This document shows positions 44,157 through 51,704 of a DNA stretch of 64,000 nucleotides, piece by piece. A program made the translations under genes and the position numbers. The notes beneath the pieces are model-generated. The model searched no databases, was not told where the DNA came from, and saw only the letters and a list, made by a program, of their open reading frames with translations. Numbering within the stretch: the stretch's first letter is position 1; each line of letters starts with the position of its first letter. Origin of the DNA: Streptomyces buecherae (GTDB lineage: Bacteria > Actinomycetota > Actinomycetes > Streptomycetales > Streptomycetaceae); NCBI RefSeq assembly GCF_014295035.1, contig NZ_CP060404.1, forward strand, positions 5,682,501-5,746,500, given 5' to 3'.

Positions 44157-44466
44157 CCCGCCCGTCGCCCCCTGGCCGCCGGCCGACGGACTGTCAACGG
44201 GCCCGTCCCGGCCGGCCTTTAGGTCACGGTTACATCCCGTGGTGGTCGCCAACTCGCTGCAAGGCGGACATCTCGCACGGAACGACCTTGACGGTGATGG
44301 GATAAGTGGGAAGGCTGGCGCGCGGCATGCGTATGAACTGGGGCACGTGCGAGTGGGGCCCGCGGCTGGTCTGTTGTGAGACCCGTGCCGCGAGACGCAG
44401 CCCCGGGCCGTGACCCCGTGCATAGCTGCTCCATTGACGAGTACAGCTACTGGGGGTAGCAGGCAG

Positions 44467-45264
44467 ATGACCAAAAAGACGCGGTTGCGCGTTGCGCGGA
44501 TCGTCGCGGGCACGGTGATCGCCGCTGGCGCGTCGCTCACCGCGGCGGGCGCCGCTTCGGCCGTCGGCATCGACGTCAACGTGGGCGGGGTGGGAGTAAA
44601 GGCCGAGGCCGACAAGGACGGTCTGGGGGCGCGCGTCGCGGTGGACGACCCGCCGCCGACGCCGACCCAGGAGCCGACCGGCATCCCGACGCCGCCGACG
44701 AACCCGCCGACGAGCCCGCCCACCAACCCGCCCACGAATCCGCCGACGAACCCGCCGACGAATCCGCCCACCAACCCGCCGACGAACCCGCCCACGAATC
44801 CGCCCACCAACCCGCCGACGAACCCGCCCACGAATCCGCCCACGAATCCGCCCACCAACCCGCCCACCGGCGAGCCGACCAACCCGCCGACCAACCCGCC
44901 CACGGGTGAGCCCACCGACCCGCCGACCGGCCAGCCCACGGGCCAGCCGACCGGCGGCCCCACCACCCAGCCGACCGCCCCGGGCGGCGGCACCGGTGGC
45001 ACCGGCGGTGACAACGGCGACAACGGCGACAACGCGGGCACCTGCCCGGTCGGCACGGACGGCACCGACTGCGCGGACGACAACACCGACACCGACAGCG
45101 CGGGCGCGCAGCCGGTGCAGCAGAGCAAGCCCAAGGAGGAGCTGGCGGAGACCGGCGCCTCCGAGACGACCTTCCTGGTCGTCGGCGCGGCCACCATGAT
45201 CGCGGGCGGCATCGGCTTCCGCGTCATGCCGCGTCTGATCAGCCGCAACGCCGCCGCGGCCTGA
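44467..45264 (+). CDS. NPPT-repeat cell-wall protein with LAETG sorting signal
   Basis: A 265-residue secreted protein, probably anchored to peptidoglycan. Signal peptide: basic MTKKTRLRVAR, hydrophobic IVAGTVIAAGASLTAAGAASA. A short domain (VGIDVNVGGVGVKAEADKDGLGARVAV) follows. From residue 79 a tetrapeptide array runs with NPPT 15 times, mixed at the end with GEPT, DPPT and GQPT; this resembles a Pro-rich wall-spanning stalk. A Gly/Asp-rich stretch precedes the sorting signal LAETG, a membrane segment (TTFLVVGAATMIAGGIGF) and a basic end (RLISR). LAxTG motifs are handled by class E sortases in Streptomyces, as with long chaplins (established). No ligand domain is recognisable. ATG is the third of three candidate starts and the one with a signal peptide. 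Confidence 0.85.
   Translation: MTKKTRLRVARIVAGTVIAAGASLTAAGAASAVGIDVNVGGVGVKAEADKDGLGARVAVDDPPPTPTQEPTGIPTPPTNPPTSPPTNPPTNPPTNPPTNPPTNPPTNPPTNPPTNPPTNPPTNPPTNPPTNPPTGEPTNPPTNPPTGEPTDPPTGQPTGQPTGGPTTQPTAPGGGTGGTGGDNGDNGDNAGTCPVGTDGTDCADDNTDTDSAGAQPVQQSKPKEELAETGASETTFLVVGAATMIAGGIGFRVMPRLISRNAAAA
44701..44976 (+). repeat. 12-bp coding repeat (NPPT array)
   Basis: About 23 consecutive 12-bp units, mostly aay-ccg-ccn-acn. Twelve NPPT codon sets are uninterrupted (44725-44868). Third positions vary between c, g and t, so the units are not identical at DNA level, but the array is a likely site for length change. Confidence 0.92.
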
Positions 45265-45335
45265 TCGAGGCGGTGAGCGGGCCGCGCCACACCGGCTGAG
45301 CCGGCGCGAGCCCGGCGCACACCACCGCACCACGG

Positions 45336-45374
45336 CGAGGGGCCCACGACGCACTACGCGCCGTGGGCCCCTCG
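45336..45374 (+). terminator. terminator between wall-protein gene and mini zinc-ribbon gene
   Basis: A perfect 13-bp stem (45336-45348 with 45362-45374) around a 13-base loop. It sits between convergent genes and can act for both. Confidence 0.85.
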
Positions 45375-45515
45375 TCGCACTCCGGGCGCCGGCGCGCGCA
45401 ACGAGGGCCCGCACGGGCAGGCGTCAACGCCCGTACGCGACGGAACGGGTGCGATGCTGGACGGATCGTGTGCGTCGGCTCGGCGGGTCGTCCACCCGCG
45501 GGCCGTCGACGTGCG

Positions 45516-45704
45516 CTAGACGGCCACCTCGTGGGCCACCGCGGCCACCGCGATCAGCGCTATGAGCAGGGCGATCAACGCCGCGGGGGTCAGCCCGGCG
45601 AGCGGGCCCTCCTGCTGCGTGCGCCGCTGTGCCCGGCAGACCGGGCAGCGACCCTCGCTGACGGGACTGGCGCAGTTGGCGCAGACAAGCCTGTCGTACG
45701 TCAT
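45516..45704 (-). CDS. small zinc-ribbon membrane protein
   Basis: A 62-residue protein of unknown function. The N-terminus has two CxxC pairs (LVCANCASPVSEGRCPVCRAQ), a zinc-ribbon arrangement, followed by a short polar stretch and one membrane segment (LTPAALIALLIALIAVAAVAHEVAV) reaching the C-terminus. The ATG at 45704 has a very strong gggaggagga ribosome site, which supports a real small gene inside a much longer open frame. It is encoded divergently from ftsE. Similar mini-proteins are common in Streptomyces, as far as I recall; no role is known to me. Confidence 0.75.
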   Translation of the reverse strand: MTYDRLVCANCASPVSEGRCPVCRAQRRTQQEGPLAGLTPAALIALLIALIAVAAVAHEVAV

Positions 45705-46016
45705 GCGCTCTCCTCCTCCCGTATGCGGCGCAGCCGCTGTCTCTCTACTGGGCAAACGCTTCGGTACGAGCGCTTGTTCCTCTCCCACTGTGCCAGCTTC
45801 CGCCCACTTCGGCGCGCTCCGCGCGAATCGCCCGGCGGGCGGGCCGTGCACCGTCCGGGTTGCCGTCGTTTTGTCCCCGCTGCGGCCCGCGGCAAACCCC
45901 CCAACCACCGACGCCGACTGCGCGCCCCCACGCGGTTCGCGTAAGGTCACGCTCACCGACGGGAGCCGCGCCAGTGGCAGCCCGTACCCCCTATACAGGT
46001 CGACCGTGGTGCATTC
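45705..46016 (+). promoter_or_regulatory. divergent region upstream of ftsE
   Basis: 312 bases between the mini zinc-ribbon gene and ftsE. AT-richer near 45735-45790. No coding region; promoters for both flanking genes are expected but not definable by eye. Confidence 0.4.
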
Positions 46017-46706
46017 GTGATCCGATTCGACAACGTCTCCAAGACCTATCCCAAGCAGACCCGCCCCGCGTTGCGTGACGTCTCGCTGGAGATCGCCAAG
46101 GGCGAGTTCGTCTTCCTGGTGGGCTCCTCCGGGTCGGGCAAGTCCACCTTCCTGCGGCTGCTGCTGCGCGAGGAGCGGGCCAGCCACGGCGCCGTGCACG
46201 TGCTGGGCAAGGACCTCGCGCGGCTGTCCAACTGGAAGGTGCCGCAGATGCGCCGCCAGCTCGGCACGGTCTTCCAGGACTTCCGACTGCTGCCCAACAA
46301 GACCGTGGGGGAGAACGTCGCCTTCGCGCTGGAGGTCATCGGCAAGCCGCGCGGCGCGATCCGCAAGACGGTGCCCGAGGTGCTCGACCTGGTCGGCCTC
46401 GGCGGCAAGCAGGACCGGATGCCGGGCGAGCTGTCCGGTGGTGAGCAGCAGCGGGTCGCCATCGCCCGCGCGTTCGTCAACCGGCCGATGCTCCTGATCG
46501 CGGACGAACCCACCGGCAACCTCGACCCGCAGACCTCGGTCGGCATCATGAAGCTGCTCGACCGGATCAACAGGACCGGGACGACGGTGGTCATGGCCAC
46601 CCACGACCAGCAGATCGTCGACCAGATGCGCAAGCGCGTGATCGAACTTGAAAAGGGCCGTCTCGTACGCGACCAGTCGCGCGGCGTCTACGGCTACCAG
46701 CACTGA
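46017..46706 (+). CDS. ftsE: cell division ATP-binding protein FtsE
   Basis: ATPase subunit (229 residues) of the FtsEX complex, which activates peptidoglycan hydrolases during division and growth. Walker A GSSGSGKST, Q loop FQDFRLLPNKTV, signature LSGGEQQRVAIARAF, Walker B LLIADEPTGNLD and the switch histidine in ATHDQQIVD. GTG start giving MIRFDNVSKTYP. 9 bases separate it from ftsX, so the two are co-transcribed. Confidence 0.97.
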   Translation: MIRFDNVSKTYPKQTRPALRDVSLEIAKGEFVFLVGSSGSGKSTFLRLLLREERASHGAVHVLGKDLARLSNWKVPQMRRQLGTVFQDFRLLPNKTVGENVAFALEVIGKPRGAIRKTVPEVLDLVGLGGKQDRMPGELSGGEQQRVAIARAFVNRPMLLIADEPTGNLDPQTSVGIMKLLDRINRTGTTVVMATHDQQIVDQMRKRVIELEKGRLVRDQSRGVYGYQH

Positions 46707-46715
46707 AAGGACGCC

Positions 46716-47627
46716 ATGCGCGCCCAGTTCGTCCTGTCGGAGATCGGCGTCGGTCTCCGCCGCAATCTGACGATGACCTTCGCCGTGATCGTCTCCGTGG
46801 CCCTCTCCCTGGCGTTGTTCGGGGCGTCCCTGCTGATGAGCGAGCAGGTCGACTCGATGAAGGGCTACTGGTACGACAAGGTCAACGTATCGATCTTCCT
46901 CTGCAACAAGAACGACAAGGAGACCTCGCCCAACTGCGAGAAGGGCGCCGTCACCGACGACCAGAAGAAGGAGATCCGCTCCGAGCTGGAGCGGATGAAC
47001 CTCGTCGAGACGGTGCACTTCGAGAGCAGCGAGGAGGCGTTCAAGCACTACAAGGAGGAGTTCGGCGACTCCCCCCTGGCCAGCTCGCTGACCGCCGACC
47101 AGATGCAGGAGTCGTTCCGGGTCAAGCTCAAGGACCCCGAGCAGTACAAGGTCATCTCCAGCGCCTTCGCCGCCAGACCCGGCGTGCAGGAGGTGCAGGA
47201 CCAGAAGGCCGTGCTCGAACCCCTCTTCAACCTGCTCAGCGGCATGAACTTCGCGGCGCTCGGGGTGATGGCGCTGATGCTCGTGGTCGCGCTGCTCCTG
47301 ATCGTCAACACGGTGCGCGTCTCCGCGTTCAGCCGTCGCCGCGAGACCGGCATCATGCGGCTCGTGGGCGCCTCCAGCTTCTACATCCAGATGCCCTTCA
47401 TCATGGAAGCCGCCATCGCCGGCCTGATCGGCGCGGTGTTCGCCTGCGTGCTGCTGGTCACCGGGCAACAGGTGCTGGTGAACGGCTGGCTCGCGGACCA
47501 CATCAGCGTCATCGACTTCATCGGCTGGGACGCGGTGATCTCCAAGCTCCCGCTGGTGCTCGCGATCGGCCTGCTCATGCCCGCTCTTGCCGCCTTCTTC
47601 GCGTTGCGCAAGTACCTCAAGGTGTGA
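46716..47627 (+). CDS. ftsX: cell division membrane protein FtsX
   Basis: Membrane partner of FtsE (303 residues). TM1 is MTFAVIVSVALSLALFGASLLM; a large extracytoplasmic domain follows, with cysteines in FLCNKNDKETSPNCEKG that may form a disulfide; then three C-terminal membrane segments (GVMALMLVVALLLIVNTVRVSAF, IMEAAIAGLIGAVFACVLLV, LPLVLAIGLLMPALAAFFAL). The external domain is what recruits hydrolases in other bacteria. The conserved RRRETGIMRLVGAS motif sits between TM2 and TM3. Confidence 0.97.
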   Translation: MRAQFVLSEIGVGLRRNLTMTFAVIVSVALSLALFGASLLMSEQVDSMKGYWYDKVNVSIFLCNKNDKETSPNCEKGAVTDDQKKEIRSELERMNLVETVHFESSEEAFKHYKEEFGDSPLASSLTADQMQESFRVKLKDPEQYKVISSAFAARPGVQEVQDQKAVLEPLFNLLSGMNFAALGVMALMLVVALLLIVNTVRVSAFSRRRETGIMRLVGASSFYIQMPFIMEAAIAGLIGAVFACVLLVTGQQVLVNGWLADHISVIDFIGWDAVISKLPLVLAIGLLMPALAAFFALRKYLKV

Positions 47628-47694
47628 CGTACGCCCAGGGCGCCGTACGGCCAACACCCCGTACGGCGTCCGGTCGTGGCCTAGACTCGCCGGC

Positions 47695-49347
47695 ATGTCG
47701 GGCCTGTGGATGAATCGTCCGCTCCGCTCCGCTCCGGCTGGCAGACAGCCCGTGGACGCCGAGCCCCGGCTCCGCCGTACCCATCGCGGGGCCGCCCTGT
47801 CCCTGGTGTTCGCCAGCGTCCTCGCGACCGGCGCGGCCACCGGCACCTGGAGCGAGGAGTCCGCCTCGGCGGAGCCGTCGCGGCGCGCCCCCCACCTCCC
47901 CGCGGACCCCGCCACCAACTCCCGCCCCGCCGCCGGCTCGCACGGCTACGGCGCCCCCGCGGCCTCCCCGCCCGAGCACGAGGGCGCCACGCGCGACGTG
48001 AGCCGCAGCGGTGACCGTTGGAGTTCCGTCTACTCGCCGCGCGAGTACGAGGGGTACCAGCGCGGCCTCGAAGGCCAGTACGTGGGCGTGGGGCTGTGGG
48101 CGCGCCGGATGCCCGACGGGGCCATCGCCGTGGACCGGGTCCAGCCCGGCAGCCCGGCGGACCGGGCCGGGGTCCGCCCCGGCGACCGACTCAGATCCGT
48201 CGACGGCGTGCCCGTCACGGGCAGACCCGTCACCGAGGTCGTCGCCCGACTGCGCGGCGACCTCCCGGCCGGGGAACCGACGGCCACCGAAGTGGAGCGC
48301 GGCGAGCACCCCGCCGCCGCCCGCCGGGCGGCAGCGCCCGACGCCGACCTGGAGCCGGGTCAGGACACCGACCGGGTCCAGCGGCCCGATGCCCCGGAGA
48401 CCGCGCGGCGGACGGCCGGGACGACCCCCGACGGCGACAGCACGGCCCCCCAGGACACGGACCCGCGGGTGGACGCGCCCCCGGCCGACCCCGTCGACCC
48501 GGCAGCCACGCCTCCGCGGACCAACCCCCACGCCGACCCGGACCACGCCGGCGGGGACCACACGGAGCCAGGCCAGGACGCCGCCCGGCCGACCGGTGGC
48601 GACGCCGGTGGCGACGCGGAGCGGCGGGGCACGGCCCAGCGCGCGACCAGGTCGAGCGACCACGCGGGCCCCGGCGCCGCGAGCGGGCCGGCCGGCAGCC
48701 GGGTGGTGCTGGGCCTGGAGCGCGCGGGCCGCCAGTGGACCGAGACCCTGCGCCGCTCCCGGCTCGTCACCAGGAACGTCACGGTAGGTCGGCTCACCAG
48801 CGGCGAACCCGACGCGACCCGCATCAAGGTCGACGCCTTCACCAAGGACACCGGCGAGCAGGTCCGCGAGGCGGTGCGCGCGGCCCCCGAGGGTGACGGG
48901 CTCCTGCTCGACCTGCGCGGCAACTCCGGCGGCCTGGTCACCGAGGCCGCGACCGCGGCCTCCGCCTTCCTCGACGGCGGCCTCGTCGCCACCTACGACG
49001 TACGCGGGGAGCAGCGCGTGGTCAACGCCGAGCCCGGCGGCGACACCCAGACCCCGCTGGTGGTGCTGGTGGACGGCGGCACGATGAGCGCCGGTGAGCT
49101 GCTGACCGGGGCGTTGCAGGACCGGGGGCGGGCCGTCGTGATCGGCTCGCGGACCTTCGGCAAGGGCTCGGTCCAGATGCCGACCGAGCGCCCCGACGGC
49201 TCGGTGGCCCAGGAGACCGTGGGCCACTACCGCACCCCCGTGGGGCGGGGCGTCGAGGGCGTGGGCATCACCCCCGACCTGACCGTGGGCGACGACGCCG
49301 AACAGCGGGCCCAGTCAGTATTGAGTGGCCTAGGGGGCGGGGCCTAG
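47695..49347 (+). CDS. S41 family carboxy-terminal processing protease (CtpA-like) with split PDZ domain
   Basis: A 550-residue exported serine protease. An N-terminal membrane anchor or signal (ALSLVFASVLATGAATG) is near residues 35-52. The PDZ domain starts near 129 (YVGVGLWARR ... GSPADRAGVRPGDRLRSVDG). It is interrupted at about 190 by a disordered insert rich in Asp, Pro, Ala and Arg, and resumes near 333 (SRVVLGLERAGRQWTETLRR). The catalytic part shows LLLDLRGNSGG, nucleophile S465 in GTMSAGELL and general-base K490 in FGKGSVQ, the Ser-Lys dyad of the family. It follows ftsX by 67 bases, as is usual in Streptomyces, and may trim envelope proteins. smpB follows after 18 bases. Confidence 0.9.
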   Translation: MSGLWMNRPLRSAPAGRQPVDAEPRLRRTHRGAALSLVFASVLATGAATGTWSEESASAEPSRRAPHLPADPATNSRPAAGSHGYGAPAASPPEHEGATRDVSRSGDRWSSVYSPREYEGYQRGLEGQYVGVGLWARRMPDGAIAVDRVQPGSPADRAGVRPGDRLRSVDGVPVTGRPVTEVVARLRGDLPAGEPTATEVERGEHPAAARRAAAPDADLEPGQDTDRVQRPDAPETARRTAGTTPDGDSTAPQDTDPRVDAPPADPVDPAATPPRTNPHADPDHAGGDHTEPGQDAARPTGGDAGGDAERRGTAQRATRSSDHAGPGAASGPAGSRVVLGLERAGRQWTETLRRSRLVTRNVTVGRLTSGEPDATRIKVDAFTKDTGEQVREAVRAAPEGDGLLLDLRGNSGGLVTEAATAASAFLDGGLVATYDVRGEQRVVNAEPGGDTQTPLVVLVDGGTMSAGELLTGALQDRGRAVVIGSRTFGKGSVQMPTERPDGSVAQETVGHYRTPVGRGVEGVGITPDLTVGDDAEQRAQSVLSGLGGGA

Positions 49348-49365
49348 TGCGACAATGGCCGCGCT

Positions 49366-49845
49366 ATGGCTAAAGAGACGGGACGCAAGCTGATCGCGCA
49401 GCACAAGAAGGCGCGACACGACTACCACATCCTCGACACGTACGAGTGCGGCCTGGTGCTGACCGGCACCGAGGTCAAGTCGCTACGTCAGGGCCGGGCC
49501 TCCCTCGTGGACGGCTTCGTGCAGATCGACGGCCACGAGGCGTGGCTGCACAACGTGCACGTGCCGGAGTACACGCAGGGCACCTGGACCAACCACTCGG
49601 CCCGGCGCAAGCGCAAGCTGCTGCTCCACCGGGCGGAGATCGACAAGCTGGAGTCGAAGTCCCAGGAGACGGGCCACACCATCGTCCCGCTGGCTCTGTA
49701 CTTCAAGGACGGCCGGGCCAAGGTCGAGATCGCGTTGGCCAAGGGCAAGAAGGAGTACGACAAGCGGCAGACGCTGCGCGAGAAGCAGGACCAGCGCGAG
49801 GCGCAGCGGGCCATCTCGGCCGTACGCCGCCGCCAGCGGGCCTAG
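49366..49845 (+). CDS. smpB: tmRNA-binding protein SmpB
   Basis: Partner of tmRNA in ribosome rescue (159 residues). Beta-barrel core with ARHDYHILDTYECGLVLTGTEVKSLRQGRASLVDGF split over several strands, HNVHVPEYTQGTWTNHSARRKRKLLLHR, and the basic C-terminal tail KKEYDKRQTLREKQDQREAQRA that enters the mRNA channel. Normal length. The ssrA gene is 174 bases downstream on the same strand, so protein and RNA partners are linked here. Confidence 0.97.
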   Translation: MAKETGRKLIAQHKKARHDYHILDTYECGLVLTGTEVKSLRQGRASLVDGFVQIDGHEAWLHNVHVPEYTQGTWTNHSARRKRKLLLHRAEIDKLESKSQETGHTIVPLALYFKDGRAKVEIALAKGKKEYDKRQTLREKQDQREAQRAISAVRRRQRA

Positions 49846-50019
49846 CGGCGCCCGGCGGGCCGGCGGGCGCCTCGGCCCGGCCCAGCCGGCCGCCGGCTTC
49901 CGGTTCGGCCGACGGTCGCGGGAATAGGCTGGCACGTACGGTTGCTGTTCACGTACGATGGCACTCGCCCCGCTCAGCCGGGGCAACCCCGCAAGGGGAG
50001 CGCATTGAAAACACCACAT

Positions 50020-50387
50020 GGGGATGATCGGTTTCGACAGCGGCTGTCGAAGCAGGGGAAGCGTGTCGAGAAAGCGGCAATGATCTCGTAAACCATATGC
50101 CGAAAACAATAATCGCCAATTCCAAGCGCGATTCCTTCGCCCTCGCTGCCTAAGTAGCGACTGCGCGAAGTGTCAGCCCGGGGCTGTTCCCGACCCGGAT
50201 CCTGGCATCAGCTAGGGGACTAAACCACCAGATCCGGCCACGGGGTCTGGTGGGAAACCAAACAGTGGCTGGGCCCGTCGGAGACTTGTTCGCGTGATCT
50301 CCGGGGCCGAGAAAAGCGCAGCGAACTGCACACGGAGAAGCCCTGATTCCGCACCGTTGGACGCGGGTTCGATTCCCGCCATCTCCA
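50020..50387 (+). ncRNA. ssrA: transfer-messenger RNA (tmRNA)
   Basis: One-piece tmRNA of about 368 bases. The 5' ggggatgatcggtttcgacag and 3' ggttcgattcccgccatctcc are diagnostic; GGGGATG pairs with CATCTCC as acceptor stem with one G-U pair, and the T-loop is ttcgatt. The tag frame at 50115-50153 reads ANSKRDSFALAA then taa, ending in the ALAA degron recognised by ClpXP-type proteases. The mature 3' end (discriminator A at 50387) is not followed by an encoded CCA. Twelve residues is a short tag; from memory S. coelicolor has a longer version. Confidence 0.96.
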
Positions 50388-50440
50388 CGAAGGCGAGAGG
50401 CGAGGTGTGCCTGCGGAAAGCGCAGGCCGTCTCGCCTTCG
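50388..50440 (+). terminator. ssrA terminator
   Basis: An 11-bp outer stem cgaaggcgaga / tctcgccttcg (50388-50398 with 50430-50440) containing an inner hairpin cctgcg...cgcagg, then tcgtttctg. It begins at the tmRNA 3' end. Confidence 0.85.
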
Positions 50441-50593
50441 TCGTTTCTGCGCGGACTGCGTCCGCGCGGGCGGGGGCTTCGCCACCCGCGGCCCCCTCGG
50501 GGTGGGTGGGTGGTTGCGGTGGGTGGTGATGTTGCGGTTGTTTGTGGCGAGGGCCTCCCTATGGGGTGGGCGCCTCGCTTTTTTGTTGAGCTG

Positions 50594-50867
50594 GCGTGGA
50601 CTTCGTCCTACGCGGGCGGGGCCACGGGGGTGGGGGTGCGTGGACTTCGTCCTACGCGGTGGGGGTGGGCCGGCGTGGACTTCGTCCTACGCGGGGGTGG
50701 CCCGGTGGTTGGGGGGTGCGTGGACTTCGTCCTACGCGGATGGGGCCACGGGGGTGGGGGTGCGTGGACTTCGTCCTACGTGGGGAGGCCATGGGAACGG
50801 GCTTGCGTGGACTTCGTCCTACGCGGGTGGTTGCGGGGGCGGGCTGCGTGGGGCTCGTCCTGCGCGG
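50594..50867 (+). repeat. seven spaced hairpin-forming 22-bp repeats
   Basis: Seven copies of gcgtggacttcgtcctacgcgg at 50594, 50638, 50673, 50718, 50762, 50805 and 50846 (the last degraded). Start-to-start spacings are 44, 35, 45, 44, 43 and 41 bases. Each copy can fold: gcgt-ggac, loop ttc, gtcc-t-acgc. Spacers are G-rich (ggggtgggggtg) and variable. The array sits between the ssrA terminator and a lipoprotein gene on the opposite strand. In three frames it reads as repetitive peptides (VDFVLRG, RGLRPTR, AWTSSYA), which I regard as non-coding. Confidence 0.9.
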
Positions 50868-50889
50868 GGGGTGGTGTTCCGGGGGCGGG

Positions 50890-51405
50890 TCAGTGGTCGC
50901 GGATGGCGGCGGGGTGGGTGTTGATCCAGCGCTTGAGGGCCTGGGCGGCGGTGTGGGCTGGTTCGCGGGCCAGGGAGTCGACCTCGGCGGACTCGTCGCC
51001 CGGCAACTCGTTCTCCATGCCGCGCACGATCTCCAGCGGCTCCGCGTACGTCCGCTCGCCGTTCGGCGTCGCGCGCATCGCCTGGCCAAGGGCCCGGATG
51101 TCGCCCACAAGGCGGCGCAACTGGCGCGTGCAGTCGCCCTCGCCGCACCGGGGGCTCTCGGCCGACCGGAACGCGGCGACCGCGTTGGGCACCGTGCGCT
51201 CCGTCAGGCTCACCGCCTTCGCGTCGTTCTCCGAGCCGGTGGAGCAGGCGCCGACGAGCCCGAGCGTCAGGGTGAGGGCCACGGTCGCCGCGGCCCGGCG
51301 GGTTCTCCGTCGGCGGTGTGGTTTCTGGTGGGGGAGTGGGTGTGGGGGTCGGTGTGACGGATGGGGCGTGCTGGCGAAACGTACGTGGACACGCGAACTC
51401 GTCAT
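50890..51405 (-). CDS. putative lipoprotein of unknown function
   Basis: A 171-residue secreted lipoprotein. A His/Pro/Arg-rich n-region precedes TVALTLTLGLVGAC, whose Cys fits a lipobox. The mature part holds a Cys pair (SPRCGEGDCTRQL), a likely disulfide, and a mostly helical segment ending QALKRWINTHPAAIRDH. No family is recognised by eye. The n-region is long (about 38 residues), so an internal start after the Pro-rich part is possible. Encoded divergently from nnaR; its 3' end abuts the hairpin-repeat array. Confidence 0.7.
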   Translation of the reverse strand: MTSSRVHVRFASTPHPSHRPPHPLPHQKPHRRRRTRRAAATVALTLTLGLVGACSTGSENDAKAVSLTERTVPNAVAAFRSAESPRCGEGDCTRQLRRLVGDIRALGQAMRATPNGERTYAEPLEIVRGMENELPGDESAEVDSLAREPAHTAAQALKRWINTHPAAIRDH

Positions 51406-51704
51406 GGAAATCCCCCGTGTTATCGCTCAATGGCATTGATCGGCGAACAGTGTTGCTCACGGTGCCTTCGGTCCGCAGGTGAGTGCGGGGTTTCGTCTGG
51501 TCGCATCGCGCCATCGGCTGGAAAGGTTCGGTCGGCGGTGGTGAGCGCCGCTCGCGAGGCGCGGGTGGCGGGTGCCAGGGGCGTGCCGGGCGGGAAATAC
51601 TGGCGGACCGAGCCCGCCCCCGAGGCACTGGCGGGCTTGGATCTCCGCGTCGGCCAGGGCCGGGCGGCGCGTGGTGGACGACGGGCAGAAGCGGGGCGAG
51701 GCAG

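Noticed and set aside
50020..50387. Integrative element in the ssrA 3' end
   Set aside because: ssrA is a common attachment site, but no integrase or direct repeat of its 3' end is visible downstream.
50594..50867. CRISPR array
   Set aside because: Repeats are spaced like a CRISPR, but spacers are G-rich variants of one another, the repeat lies inside folding hairpins, the last copy is degraded, and no cas gene is present.
50294..51439. 381-residue plus-strand frame through the hairpin repeats
   Set aside because: It starts inside tmRNA and reads the non-coding repeats as periodic peptides.
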